Below, one piece after another: positions 25,826-38,325 of a stretch of DNA of 64,000 nt; the first letter of the stretch is position 1, and every line of letters starts with the position of its first letter. Origin of the DNA: Rhizopus arrhizus (Eukaryota > Mucoromycota > Mucoromycetes > Mucorales > Rhizopodaceae). The notes beneath the pieces are model-generated. The model was not told the origin of the DNA and made no database searches. It saw only the letters and a list, made by a program, of their open reading frames with translations. The stretch is from contig JAKZZE010000006.1 of the NCBI GenBank assembly GCA_024220505.1, forward strand, positions 1,612,001 through 1,676,000, in the 5' to 3' direction. The position numbers and the translations under genes are program-made.

Positions 25826-26438
25826 TCAAGATAGAATTGATTTCTGAAAGAGAGAAAAGAGTAAGAAAAAGATATCCTTTTTATGTGAAAAGAAAAAGCC
25901 AGGTGAATGATAGTGAGTACATATCAGAAGATAGGATTATTCAGGGTCTTGCTTGATACAAGATGCTTTCTCAGCTGTATCACCTGTATTTTCCTTGGAG
26001 AACAAATTTATCTTTTCTTTTTCCCAGGTACCAATTATATATAGTTGGGTAAAAAAGCAAAAGAAGCAGCATTTTTAATAAGAAAGCTCTTTAAAAAATA
26101 CTTCTATGTTATCATTAATATATACTTCCCCTATCTTTTGAATGAATAACCAAAAAAAAAGATTAGATATGGCCGAGGTAGCTAATTTCTCAGATAAAAA
26201 AAAAAGGAAAGCTTTTTTTGATGATTTCTAATCCAAAAAGAGAAAGTTTCGTGTGTATATAGCCGACAATCATGTATTATTCGCGTGATATGGTAACACT
26301 TGTACTATGCTTTTCTCAAGGGAAAAGAAACCCTGAAACCCTGAGATTCTTTTTTTGTTTAAAAAAAAAAAGGAAAATGATGATTGATTTTGTTATAGTT
26401 TATTGTCTATAATTAAAAAAAGATACACAATTGATTAT
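25826..26438. other. Upstream region of the Unc93-like gene
   Basis: Holds the candidate TATA element (about 26033-26040, minus strand) and a long 5' leader. Otherwise only AT-rich spacer to the end of SYO1. Confidence 0.4.
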
Positions 26439-29085
26439 CTATGCTTTATTCTCTGATGCCTTGTATTTGATAAATGCCACCAAGTTCATTAATGCTTCAT
26501 CACATCTATGTCTCAAGTCAAAGTTCTTTCTTCGGTCTACTGATTTGACCTATTTAACAAGAATGAATTAGAACATCATTTAAAAATCGCATTTTAGTCT
26601 TACCATGGCTTTCACTGAGGGTAAAATCTGCTTTAATTGACGGTTAAAGTTTCCTTGGACGTAAACAGGTGTGTCATAGTCAAAGGCACAATCATTATAA
26701 ACATCAAACATAAAGTTCAGTGCTTCAACAGCCACATCAACTTGAGTCTTGTGGGTTGCAATGTTATTCAATACATCTATAATGAATACACCAATGTCCT
26801 ACATATACACATTTGCTGTTAAATTTTGTACAATGCAAAAGTATGACTAAAATACCCTATTCGTATTAATATCGCCTTGTCTTGAAGCAATCGTACTTAA
26901 ACAGCCAACAATCTTCACTCGCATAGATTCATTCACAGCAGTCTTATATGCACCACACAAAGAAGGTACATCTGTTGTTTCTAACGGCTTTTTTTTATAT
27001 TAATCAGTTTATCATTATTTTGGTACGTGAAATTTCCACTTACAATGTGATGACCGAGTCCACGACCAAGAGACCACAGACATCCCACGATGGCTTCCAA
27101 AACCGCATTACGATCCTCTGATTCAGGTGAAGCAGCGACCAGATTGGCAGTATTGAACAACCAACGCCATGCTTGTACAGCATCAGAACTTTGCTCTTTA
27201 AACCAAAACTTGGAAGGTATCTCGTTCATTGCCAATAAAAAGTTATTAAAACACTCCAATGCACGCTGATGTGTCAATGCCAATCCGTGCGTCACGGCGG
27301 AGACAAGTGGCTCTGTAGAGAAAGATAAGCTGGTGGGAGTAGCAAGGCGAACCAAGTGAGGAAAGACTTGTTGAACAAATGATTTTACGATTGGACTGGA
27401 TCGGACTACATCTTCGTCCACAGCGGCAGAGGTTGTCTCGCCCAATTGTTGAGCTTCTTGAAGATGTTCCTCTACATTGTCTTCGTTGATATTGTCGGCC
27501 ATATCTTCAGCCATTTCGTCTTCTTCCATATTCTCACCGGCATCTTCCCATCCATCTTATCATTTTTGTTTGAGTAAACAAAATCATAATTTTATCTCCT
27601 TTTACCTTCAGTATCATCTTGTGAACAAATGTTGGCCAATAATTCTAAAGAGAGTTGTAATGTAGCCAAACGTTCTGTAACACCTTGAACATAGGTCTAT
27701 ATTTACCCATTTTATTTATAAGTTTGCATATTTCCCCAAAAATTATTCATAAACCTACTTCTTCTTTAGTGACAGCTTGATTTTCTTGAGGCAATATATC
27801 TAAAGTAGCTTGCTTTTTATTCAAATTCTAACATAAACGATAAGTTTACTCGCTAGCTTGTCTCTTTAATGACTTACACCACTTTGAACAGCAGCCTTGG
27901 TCTGTTCAGCAGCAGCTTGGATATCATAATCAAGTGATGAAATTAAAATGGGAAGAATGTTCTTGTTGAGATCCTCTATGCCATTTTGCAATACAAGCAT
28001 ATCGCGAATATTGGATAAAATAGCTATTTAAAAAATGTTTTAAATAATGTATTTTTGACATAGTATCCTTTTCTTTACCACAAGAAAGAACGCAGATAAA
28101 TAGCTTGCTACTGTCAGTTGCTTTTTGAAGAATTGTAAAAAGTGTTTGTGCGTATTCAGGATGTTCTTGGAATTGAATACAACCATCTTTGTTATCGTCA
28201 GTTAAAGTTGCTAAACATTGGCCTATTCAAAAAAGTTAATAAACACTTTTTGTTATTTGACTTTTCTTTACCTGCAGCAATGACAACACGGGCTGGACAT
28301 TGATCAGCAAATGACAAGAATGATATCAAGAAACCAACAAGGTTAAGCTGGTTGATTGCTTTGATGGATTCTTCTGAAAATTCACCCAATGTCCAAATGA
28401 TGTAAATAACGTTTTCTGTAACATCCCAAATGCTTGTTCTTTTATCTTGATCTGCAAGATCTGAAAGAGGTGCATCCTTTAGCACACAATCAATAACATG
28501 AGATATCTATTAAAGAGAGGAAAAACTTTAATTAATAAAAATCAGACTCCAGATACATTTGCTTATACTCACATCGGGCAATAGATTATTGAGAGCTGTC
28601 AAAATATTCTTTTGGAAAAATTCTTGACAAACTTCAGGTTCAATTGTACACATATTTCTGTCAGTTCATAACAAAGTCAGATCTACACCTACTATTTTTT
28701 AGGGATAGCGGACGAACCTTAATGTACCCAAGGCTTCTTCAACAACTTCACGTTTTTCATCACTCAATAAATTAATCAAACTACCAACGACTCCCTTAGA
28801 CAAGAATAGCTTGAGATAAGTGTCGTTGGACAGGATCAAGTTGGAGATACTTGCGGCTGCCCAAGCTCTTTCAGCTGCATCAGGTGAAGTAAACTATTGA
28901 TAGAAATGAATGACAATACGAAATAAACAGCTATTTTTTCAAACCTTTTGAATCACTGGTAAAACTTGATCAGGTTGCAATTCCATGGTTTGTTGTTCTA
29001 ATATTCCTTGTCGAGCACCTGCAGTGACACGAGAACCTAGAGGATCTGTTCGAGATCTATATGCTTTTCTAATTTGCTTTCCCAT
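26439..29085 (-). CDS. SYO1: Symportin Syo1/HEATR3-like ARM-HEAT repeat protein
   Basis: Twelve exons can be followed in phase from ATG 29085 (MGKQIRKAYRSR) to TAG at 26439, about 680 residues; Syo1 proteins are about that long. The MGK-basic start, the early QVLPVIQKFTSPDAAERAWA and ISNLILSNDTYLK ARM repeats, and VIYIIWTLGEFSE are family features. An acidic loop (MEEDEMAEDMADNINEDN, coded near 27530) interrupts the solenoid as in known Syo1. HEAT repeats follow, with WRWLFNTANLV and CLWSLGRGLG. Syo1 carries newly made Rpl5 and Rpl11 together into the nucleus with karyopherin for 5S RNP assembly; the N-terminal basic segment acts as the import signal. Exons are short, with introns of about 50 nt. 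Confidence 0.85.
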
Positions 29086-29918
29086 TATTTTAATATGGAA
29101 TTGACCTGAAAGATCTAGAGAAAAAAAAAAGAATCAAAGATGCTAGATTTTTCCAAGTCACGGCGCACTTAAAAAAAAAAAGCCAATTCAACTAGACGTT
29201 TTTTTTCTAATCAAGTATTTTATGCGTTTGAATAAATCATGGATACACCTTGATTGAATAGCCGAGCATAATTGTTAATGTCTATTCTAAATGATTTTAT
29301 AGTTGTACCAGGACATCAGGAATATTTTAGTCGAGTCAAATGATGTTTTCATAAAGAACAATCTCTCCATCACTACCATTACAGTCTTTAAATTCAATTC
29401 ATTCTCTTGTTTTTTATACTCGATATAAAGAGCCAAAAGATTTAAAATCAAGCAAATTATGATTACTTTTGTTCTCTACCTTTTATTGAAAAAGAGTTGC
29501 TTTTGTGTCTACTATCCAGCTTGTTTTTTAAATAAAAAATAATCTCACCAGTTCAACATACAGCCCTTTTAAGATTATAATGAAAAAAAAAAGCTATGAT
29601 AATGATAATTAGAGAAATAAATAAAAGTCAAGGATTAAGCAAATGTTAGGAAGAATATCAAATACTATTTGTTTGGATGAAGATAGCTCTACTATAAGAG
29701 ACGAGAGAACTGAACGAAACTAGTAAAACCATGAAAAGCAATTTTAAAACGATTCAATAAACAATGTCATGTACAAATAGCTAGTATTTTTTTTATTACA
29801 AGCAACTAAAATCCTAAAGTTATTTAAACAATGGTTTGTAGCATACAAATTGGTCAGTTTAATTTGTGCGTCACATAAAAGATAGGGAATGGATGAAAAA
29901 TAATAAAGGTAATAAAAA
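29086..29918. other. Upstream region of SYO1
   Basis: 833 bp of AT-rich spacer between two minus-strand genes. No coding or RNA gene is seen. Confidence 0.4.
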
Positions 29919-30668
29919 TCATTGAGATTTTCTCAAGCTGACCCTATTTCCTTTCAAGCGAGAAATGTAATCTGCTGCCATGTCATTACTGTCCTCTTCG
30001 ATACTTTCTCCAAGTTCACTCATTTCAAATACGAGTGAATCATTATCGTCATAATCATCAAATGCATTTGATCTAGACATAAAGGGAGTTGTAGGAGGTA
30101 TTGGATGATATTTTAAAGGCGATTGATTTACAATTGTGTCATATTTTTTCATGTAACCCAAACAATTGTCATCTTCTGCGTATTGTACTACATGTGATCC
30201 TTTTGAACCTATTTTGATTTCCTGAGCTAGTGTATCAAAAGGAGAATGTCTGGATTGATCATAATTACTATCCGCTGAGGCGATATGACATGCGAAAGAA
30301 CCTTGTGGTCTTTGCTGAGAGCTGGTCGATAACAAGTTGTATGCTTCTTGAATATTTCTGAAATGAGAAAGAGACATGTTCTATATAACATAAGTAATAA
30401 AACTTTTATTGTTTGAATTATTTACAGTTAGAGTAAAACTATTGTTGATAGTTTCAGACATGATCAGAGAAGATGAATTTTGCTGGAATAGTTTTAATTC
30501 TTGGTTTGCACCAATAAACTGCATAAACTCTTCCAAGCTATCATCCTTATTCTATTAAAAAAAAGGTACATTAAGTAAAGAATAGATATACATTCATTAC
30601 AATCAAACCATATAAGTAGAAATACAATCATTTGTATATGTTCCTCTTGCCATTACGTTGACACTCAT
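29919..30668 (-). CDS. Unidentified acidic protein
   Basis: Three exons (30668-30609, 30551-30426, 30380-29919) close in phase into 215 residues, from ATG (MSVNVMARGTY) to TGA. Introns have GTTTGA and GTAAAT donors and ATAG acceptors. The protein is hydrophilic. A short helical-looking segment (DSLEEFMQFIGANQELKLF) lies near residue 25. Ser/Asn/Gln-rich middle parts follow, then an acidic patch (NAFDDYDDNDSLVFEMSE) and a basic tail (SRLKGNRVSLRKSQ). No transmembrane helix, signal peptide or known domain is visible. It is divergent from the 31.3-kb gene. Probably a lineage-specific protein; function unknown. Confidence 0.6.
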
Positions 30669-31307
30669 ATCAGCTAAAGATACAATCTTGGGATTCTTGT
30701 ACTTTAGAAATTCAAAAAAAAAAATCCTATTTTAAGATTGTCTGCGTTTATTTGTTCTCCCTTGGATGTTTTTGTGTGTGTTTATTTTAAAAAAGAAAAA
30801 CGAAAAAAAAGACTTTATAAGAAAGTGAAATAGCATGACTTCTTTGTTAAACGCCCAAATATGGTTGATATGATGTAAATGGAGTAGGTGACTTCAATAA
30901 GTGATACAATTCGGATTGTAAGCATACAAATTCCCTTTTATGGAAATTATGCAAATTTTACTCAGAATTCATACCAAATATACATTTCAAGTCATCCTAA
31001 TTGTTGTTAATGATAGAAGATGTTAGACAATAGACACCATGCTTAATTTACAGATTTAACGTATTATATATTAGACACAGCTATTTTTTTTTCTTAACTC
31101 ATTCAGATTTTGGATACTTTTTCACTGAATATTCTATTAGCATAAATGGATAAAAGGTTTAATGAAAAACTCTACTAATTTATTTATTTTCTTCTTTTAA
31201 TTTTTCATTAAACAAGGTGTTGAGTCAGGTAAGCTTTCTGTGAATTTTGCAAGCCTCAGTGTAAGATAGTTTCCAACAGTAAACAATAGCTTTATTCTTG
31301 TTAAATT
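30669..31307. other. Divergent promoter region
   Basis: 639 bp between the unknown genes at 29.9 kb (minus) and 31.3 kb (plus). Nothing specific is seen. Confidence 0.4.
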
Positions 31308-31696
31308 ATGGTTTTTTGGGCACAAAATTATTTTGAACTTATAAAGTCACTTCCTGATGAAAACTTGATGAAAGAAATAAAATCATCAACAAACAAGCAA
31401 TTTCAAGTAGGTATACAATCCTCTATTTCTTTTGGCTTGCTTGTAGTAGGTTATAGTTGCTTTTTGTACAGGTGAAGATATATGAAGATGGCGTTTATAT
31501 GTCAATGACGGCCAAGAGCTTTAAATTGGCTGAGAATGAAAAGGATTTGCCGCATGACCAATACTTGCTTCCTAGGACAAATACACTGAATTTCAAAAAA
31601 AGATTCAAAACAGATCAAAGCAAAGAGAAAAAGACTTTAAGCTTTTCACAAAATTTAAGGAATAAATTTTTTTTATTTATATTTTATTCCAAATAA
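31308..31696 (+). CDS. Small unidentified protein
   Basis: Two exons (31308-31406, 31472-31696) make 107 residues, with a GTAGGT donor and a TTGTACAG acceptor in phase 0. The start reads MVFWAQNYFELIKSLPDE; the second exon opens VKIYEDGVYMSMTAKSFKL, and a Lys-rich stretch follows. The C-terminus (NKFFLFIFYSK) comes from AT-rich sequence and may be beyond the real coding end if another intron exists. No known family is recognised. The spliced open frame is the only support. Confidence 0.45.
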
Positions 31697-33184
31697 TAAT
31701 AAAGGATATACGCAAATAAGTTTCCATACAAGTATATAAGTCATCAATCGAGTTCCTAAAAGTCTCCAATTGGCACTGGAAGCATTGTGCTTTACCTGAA
31801 AATATGAAATAAACATCGTCTTAGGAACTTTGCATCACATACAAAAAAACCTTAGTAATTTTATCAAACTATATTTGAGATTTGGTTAATTTTAATGGTC
31901 TGTCGTTCTTACGAATGTAGTGGTCTGCTCCAATCCGGCTCTAGATGTGGTCATAGGCTTCCAAGCTGTACTTTTTATTCTCTTTCTTTATATTAAAGAA
32001 GGCGAGCATACGAAGGTTTTTGGTAGCTGTGACGATGGGAGGGAAGACATTAGAACTAACGGTGATACCAATGGCCAGTCGCCATCACACTCAGTGTCTT
32101 TGTTTTGTTAATGTAATTACTAATGAAGCTCTTGTTGAGCTATAATAAAAGCTAAAATTCATCATTTAATCAATTCTAAAAAAAGAAATTTGATCCTTTA
32201 TATCGCTTTTTAGTAGGCTTCAATTCTAAAAAGAAGAGTTATTTCAATAATCGTAAATCTCTTTTGGTTTCATCAACACTTTTGCCTCTAATCTTTGTCT
32301 AGGATAACTCTTCTCCATTTGAATCCTTTATAAGATTCAAAACCCAGGCTTGTTAAGTACATAGCATAATCACTCGGACGGCTTACAATAAAAAGATGGT
32401 ATTTGTACTTCTTTTAAAAATTAAAGTGAATAATGATTTTCTTAACAAAATTTAATATTTTTAATTTTTATCTTTTATACTGCTTAAAAATGCTTTTAAA
32501 TTCAACGATTCTTCATATAAAAAGAAGAATTCAATATTTATCTTTACTTGAATGACTTGAAGCGTTTGTGATTGTCGGCATAAATATATAGCTTAATCAT
32601 TGATAAGAGTTAATGCTAGCTTGATGGCCGTGTGTACAGATTATAAATCAACGACTCCAATACATCAAATCCTTGGCTAAATTTGAAACAATGGAGTCCT
32701 TTCATAAGTTAAAGCAAAACCTTCAAGTGTATTTAGATTAATACTTTAAAGCTTTAAAAAAACCCTTTTTTTTTTCATGTTGCTGCAAATATGTATGGAA
32801 CTTGGTAATTTAATTTCTCAAACTTATAAAATTGTTTGTAGAAGAAGACCTAGCAAGGATTGCTGAGATGGCAAAGAAGTAACTTGATCTGAAAATCATG
32901 AAAGTTAAGGTTGTCAAAAAGTTTGCTACATATGGTATCGCTTTCAACAGGCTTCATATTGAACTCTATATGATAGTTTTCGAGCCTGAAAATGAATGCT
33001 ATAAAAAACGTCAGACTTTTTGCTAGCAATTGTCTTATAATAGTTTTATGGGAATTATCTTTGAATTTGAGGAACAGAAGAGCAGAGGAATACCCCTGAA
33101 GACATTTTTTTTTCAAGAGTAGAATGGTTTTTATTAATGCATTAAACCTTATTTATTAAATAGGTAAGAATGTGTATGCATGCT
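31697..33184. other. 1.5-kb spacer
   Basis: Contains a less AT-rich patch around 31910-32100 with a 63-codon plus-strand frame starting MVCSNPALDVVIGFQ that matches nothing recognised; it may be a fragment of a mobile element. The rest is AT-rich. Confidence 0.35.
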
Positions 33185-34715
33185 TTAGTGTTTTATTTCT
33201 ACTCCATTACGGTCCGCTGCTTCTTGAATAGCTTCCGCAAGTCTACGTAATCCTTCATCCATTTGCTCATATGAAACATTACTGAAAGACACTCGAAGGT
33301 AAGGTGTTTTGTTCCCTGCTGGCATGAAGACTTTACCAGGTAGAGCCAACACCTTCTTCTTAGGAATAGCTGTATTCATAATCAAGTCACTGGAATCCGT
33401 AATTCCACCCAGTAACTTGATCCAAAAGAACATGCCACCAGTCGGTACGACCCATTCACCATAGCCTTTCATTCTCCTTTCTAAACATTCAGAAAATTGC
33501 TCGGCCTTTGTGCGATAAAAGCCTGATACAGTTTCAATATGTTTAAAGAATTTATCGTATCCCCATAAGTTCAAAAGCTCATATGTCATCAACTGTGGGA
33601 TACCTGAAGGCTGAAGGTTTGTAACCTACAACAAATATTTTAGAGGATGTCAAAACTAAAACTTTTTTTACCATTGTATGAAGGTCAATGCGTTCAACTA
33701 ATGCTGGAGGACCAGTGACCCACCCAATACGTAAACCAGACGATAAAATTTTGCTCATACTGTCAAAACGAAGTACACGACCGTCGGTATCAAGAGAAAA
33801 ATAAGAAGGTACACGAGGAGACTGGAACTGAAGATAATAGTAAGGGTCATCTTCCAAGATTAGTAGGTCATGCTTTTGGCAAACCGCATAAACATTTCTT
33901 TTACGTTCAAGAGATGCGGTTGCACCAGTTGGATTACCACCGCAAGGAATTGTGTACAACACCTTTGGCTTTTTACCATTACCTTTACCGGTGGGCGCAG
34001 ATGACCATTCGGTTAGTATTTTGTCCAATGCGTCAGGCTTTACGCCTTCTGCATCTGTAGCAACGCCAATTAATTCGCAAGGTTGAGTGCGTAAATGTGC
34101 AATGGCGCCTGTATAAGTAGGATCCTCAACAAGTAAAGCTGTTCCGGGCTCAATAACCATTTCAAATGCCTTAACGCCTCGTTAATATAAGGCTCTCTTG
34201 AACTGATCCCTCCCGCTTACCTTTGTTAACAAATCCTGTGATCCTACACCGACAGAAAGAGAGTAATCCTTTACAGAAGGTTTGTGTTCTATTTCTTGAA
34301 GGTTTTTAAGCCATTCATTTAACTGAGGAAGACCTGACTAAAGTAATGGTAAGACAATAGAAAAATAAAAAGGGGTAATCTACAGAAAGATCATAAGACA
34401 AACAGCGCTTGAATAACTGTTGGTCCATTTGCAAAGTTTCTCCAGACTCAAGAGTAACAGACATGCTTTTAAAAGGAAATGTGCTAGGATTAGGTTGGCC
34501 TGCGCCTAGAGATATCTAAACCAAAATATATTAGTTGAAGCTTTATTAGTACATTTTGATTATCCTTATTACCATATTTTCTTCATGAAGATATGGCGTA
34601 AGCGCACGAACTAAGAAGCGGTTTAATATTTAATGTAGGGTTTTTAATAGCAATTCCTACTAGCCGATGGTTGTCTGGTCTTGCTAAGTTCGCTGATATA
34701 TTGCTGATAATCCAT
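33185..34715 (-). CDS. Class I/II (aromatic/2-aminoadipate type) aminotransferase
   Basis: Six exons (34715-34661, 34610-34573, 34515-34384, 34337-34221, 34169-33672, 33625-33185) give 426 residues in phase from MDYQQYISELSKTR. PLP fold type I motifs: ISLGAGQPNPSTFPF near the N-terminus, LLVEDPTYTGA, IPCGGNPTGAT with the substrate/PLP Asn, LEDDPYYYLQF with the PLP-nitrogen Asp and Tyr, FDSMSKILSSGLRIGWVTG with the Schiff-base Lys and phosphate Arg, and YLRVSFSNV with the carboxylate-binding Arg. The pattern is that of the Aro8/kynurenine-aminoadipate aminotransferase subgroup, acting on aromatic amino acids, aminoadipate or kynurenine. No targeting peptide is evident, so a cytosolic location is likely. 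Exact substrate cannot be settled from sequence. Confidence 0.9.
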
Positions 34716-35734
34716 TGTTGGTTTGATGAAAATGTTGAGTAATACATAACTACTCTGTTTTTATATTCTTTTGTGACGGTCTGATGATGACGCAAATGGC
34801 AAATGAAATTATCTTATGTATGATTGGGCACAGATGTTTAGATGCGAGATTATTAATGGAAGCTTTCAAAAGATCTCAGTTGGTTCACAGAAGATTATAG
34901 GCTTTTCATCAAAAGTTTGTGAAATACCAAAGTTTGTATTTAATTGGGCATAGGATGCCTACTAATTCAATTTCAAAGAAATCAAATATACAGTGCTTCT
35001 ATTCTCAGCTGTATATTTTATTGAATAGACTTCATTGTTCTTTAGAGCCTAAGTTTGCCTAAAGAGAAAACTTATTTTGGTCATTTTCTTGAAAACTGTT
35101 TAGTTGTACAATTCAAATTCATCTATTATTTGAAACGGAAAAACTCAAACAATATCGATTTCATGCTGATGTCTGACTAAGAAAAGTTATGATCAAGTTC
35201 TATATGAAGTTGTCATTTGAAACAGATTTTGTTAAAATTTCTGACTTTGCACTTGGCTCTAATAATGGTCATTATCATTATGTTTCTTCAAAGCTTATAT
35301 TGAATAATACAAACGAAAATTGAGATTGTTCCATTCACATAAGGTTACACAATTGGTTACGGAATCAATGTTTCTACCGTTGGGAGCAAAAGCATATCCT
35401 AATTGGCTAATGAGCTACTTTTGCTATTCTTTACAGAAAAAATGTCTAATTCCTTAATAAATCCTCATGAATCTATACAATTATAATAGATACTACTCTA
35501 TATCAATTAACTGAAAGCAAATAATGCATAAATATTTATTTAAAAGAGTTATGTTAACTGTAATGGTTTCATCATAAGCTTGTCTGTAAGTAAAAAAAGT
35601 CTTCATTGTGTTCACTTGCGAGATTTTTGCCACCCATATGTTGAAAAGTAAAAAACAATAAAAGCGCGTAAAATAGCGTGTTAGTTTTACTTTACACTTT
35701 TTTCTCTCTCTCCTGGTTAATAGTACTATTCAAA
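34716..35734. other. Divergent promoter region with possible copper-response site
   Basis: 1 kb between the aminotransferase and the copper transporter. At 35383-35389 the plus strand reads GAGCAAA, i.e. TTTGCTC on the other strand, the core of the yeast Mac1 copper-response element, about 350 bp upstream of the transporter start. One copy only, so chance is quite possible. Confidence 0.3.
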
Positions 35735-36391
35735 ATGGATCATTCTATGGGTCATTCTATGGATCACTCTAACAACAGCATGGATCACTCTGGCCATAAT
35801 ATGAGCAACATGACTACAGGAAATAGTGGTAGCCATATGCATCATATGATGATGGGTGCTATGGGGACCTTCCACTGGAGTACTACTGGTGATGGTATTT
35901 GGATAAATACATGGGTACCAAGTTCAAAAGGTGCTTATGCTGGTGCCTGTTTCGGAATGCTTTTCATGACAATCCTTTATAAAGGAATTCCTACGTTAGA
36001 TGCCTATCTTGTTGCTTGGAGAAAGACACGTGAATCCAATATATGCACTATTCAATCAAACATAGAACAGGTATTATAAGCAATCTTATTCTCTTGATCC
36101 ATGCTCACAAACAGAATTTATCTTTAGCAAACAGTTAATCATGGTATCGAAAAAACCCCTGGCTCGTTAACATATTCCCCACCTATTTCTCCGATGCTTT
36201 CTTGGACATGTCATACTATCAGAAGCTTCCTGGCGGCATTTTCATCGTTCATTAGTTACCTATTAATGATGGTGGTTATGACAGGTAATGCTGGATTCTT
36301 CTTCGTTATTATTGGAGGAGTGTTTATTGGAGAAATGATATTTGGACGACATAGAGCCCCAGGAGGGATTGCTAATGATCATGAACATTAA
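35735..36391 (+). CDS. CTR-family high-affinity copper transporter
   Basis: Two exons (35735-36070, 36128-36391) give 199 residues. The extracellular N-terminus is packed with Met and His in Mets motifs (MDHSMGHSMDHSNNSMDHSG, then HMHHMMMGAMG). The first transmembrane helix is GAYAGACFGMLFMTILYKG. Helix 2 carries the selectivity motif MxxxM (LLMMVVMTGNAGFF), and helix 3 the GxxxG packing motif (GGVFIGEMIFG). Ctr proteins form trimers and pass Cu(I) through the Met rings into the cytosol, after surface reductases reduce Cu(II). The length and one-loop layout are standard. It could be plasma-membrane or vacuolar; the long Met-rich ectodomain suggests plasma membrane (inference). Confidence 0.95.
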
Positions 36392-38211
36392 AATGAGTAT
36401 TTGTTACTTACGCTTATATATTATACACACGCTTTTCAAGTATACGTATCTATAATTTATATCAAAATTTATAAAAATAATTTAATAAAATATGCCAAAA
36501 TATAAAACAAACATGAATGGATCCCTAAGTATAGCTTCAGAACAAAAAAAGTTTAAAGTTTAATGCCCAATTTACCAATTTAATAAGAAAAAAATTACTG
36601 TGTTAATTCAGTATTATCTGTTTCTTTCAAAGAGGGTGTTTTAAAATATGCAATTTGACATTTGACATCCTCCTGCAGCTTGAAGTTTTTTACAGTTTAA
36701 AGCACATAGCTGCATTGAGTATATCTTTCATTATCAAAGCGTTCCCCTTTATATTTATAGTGAACATTTCGATTGAATTCATATATACTGTGTACAGATG
36801 AAACAGGAAAGTGAAGAAGAGTTTGTAAAAAAAAAAAGTTGACATTAACTTAAAATTCTGAGAATTACGGACAAAAGTATCGGCCACAGGCATAAATAAA
36901 TAGAGTTGTTTTTTTTAATATTGATTTTTTGTAATTTGGGAATAAAATAGGCTCACAAACAATAAAAGCATATTATTCAAGTCAACTGCTGGGTAAAACA
37001 ATTATAAAAGTAGTATTTGATTTTTTGATTGAGAATGAAAAGTCCTATTTAACAAGAACATTAAAACACGACTTCTAAATGATTGAATATAAAATTTGAA
37101 AATCCTGCTCAACTTGACTCTGTACCTTTTATTCATTACATATTACTTTATCCATACTCATTTCATGGAATTAGTACCGGCAGATGATTATTAAATGTGA
37201 TTAAAATACATGTCATTATGGAGGCAATCGGATAAGGTTGTAATTAACGGTTAATAGATTTTTAATTGCTGATTAGTTTATGAATGGTTACTAAAATAAA
37301 GTCTATGTGTAAGGCATAGTGAAATAAATCAGTAGCAAATCGAAAAGTATTGTTTAATTGGGGTATATATTTTCAAATACATACTGACTTTCTTTGAATA
37401 TAAGTCCCTTTTCTCCTTTAACACCCGCAGACTATTGCAATTTTGAAAAGCACCTGATGATTGAGTTTCAGAGTTACCAGCCTTTGCTAGTGCTCACTCG
37501 TCAAATCCCCAACACAAAAATATTGTCAGCTGATATAATCTTTACACTAAAATCGTGAACAAATTATTGATGAATAAAGTATTCCAATCGTGACAAATTC
37601 TTGTGTGTTCTACAATATTCTTTCCAAACTAAAAATGATCAATTGCGAAAAGGCTCTTTTTTTTTTAAGTAGCTTATTAGCAGTTTATCATCTTGAGATT
37701 TACCTAGATTCCATGAAGCCATGTAACAAAAAACTAGATTTTTAGATTACAGTAAAAGTTGATTTTTTTTTAGGTAATGTAGCTCAAGTGAAATCATTTA
37801 TTAGTAATAGGTTGAAGTATATTGACACTCAAAATAGCCCAATAAGTATCTGAAACTATTATAAAATATTTATGGTACTTCAGTAGAAATATATCTTAAG
37901 TCAGATAGTATTAACGACGTGTTATTTGATAGAAATTTGAGGCAGTCCTCTATCTTGATCTCAATAAAAATGCTATTTTTTATGGTAAACTATGGTTTAT
38001 AAAATCACAAAATGTAATTAGCTTCTAGAAAATAATAATAAACCAATAGATATCCCAAGCCATTCTGCCAAATTCGTGTAGCTTCCTAATAAGGCTTTTT
38101 GAAGATAATTTAAATTACAGAAAGGAAAATCATTCTCAGGAAAAATATCAGAAGTGTTTTTTTTTTTTTTTCATATTTAGAATTTTAAAGTTACCTATTA
38201 TGATAGCCATT
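36392..38211. other. 1.8-kb gene-free spacer
   Basis: Very AT-rich; borders the transposon nest at 38.2-41 kb. No coding frame, RNA gene or clear repeat boundary is seen. Confidence 0.4.
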
Positions 38212-38316
38212 TATACTATTTCCAGAAATTAAAGTCGCTGTGACTTGTCGCAATTACATATAAATTGTATTATAAAACTTCACAAAATGCGACTTTAATT
38301 CTGGAAATATTGTATA
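38212..38316. repeat. Short inverted-repeat (hairpin) element
   Basis: Two arms of about 27 bp face each other: the left arm ends TTCCAGAAATTAAAGTCGC (38220-38238) and the right arm holds GCGACTTTAATTCTGGAA (38289-38306), nearly perfect complements. Outer parts TATAC.. and ..GTATA also match. Total size about 105 bp. It resembles a small MITE or the stem of a larger foldback element. The LINE at 38326 inserted at its right edge. Confidence 0.65.
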
Positions 38317-38325
38317 GTGAATCTA

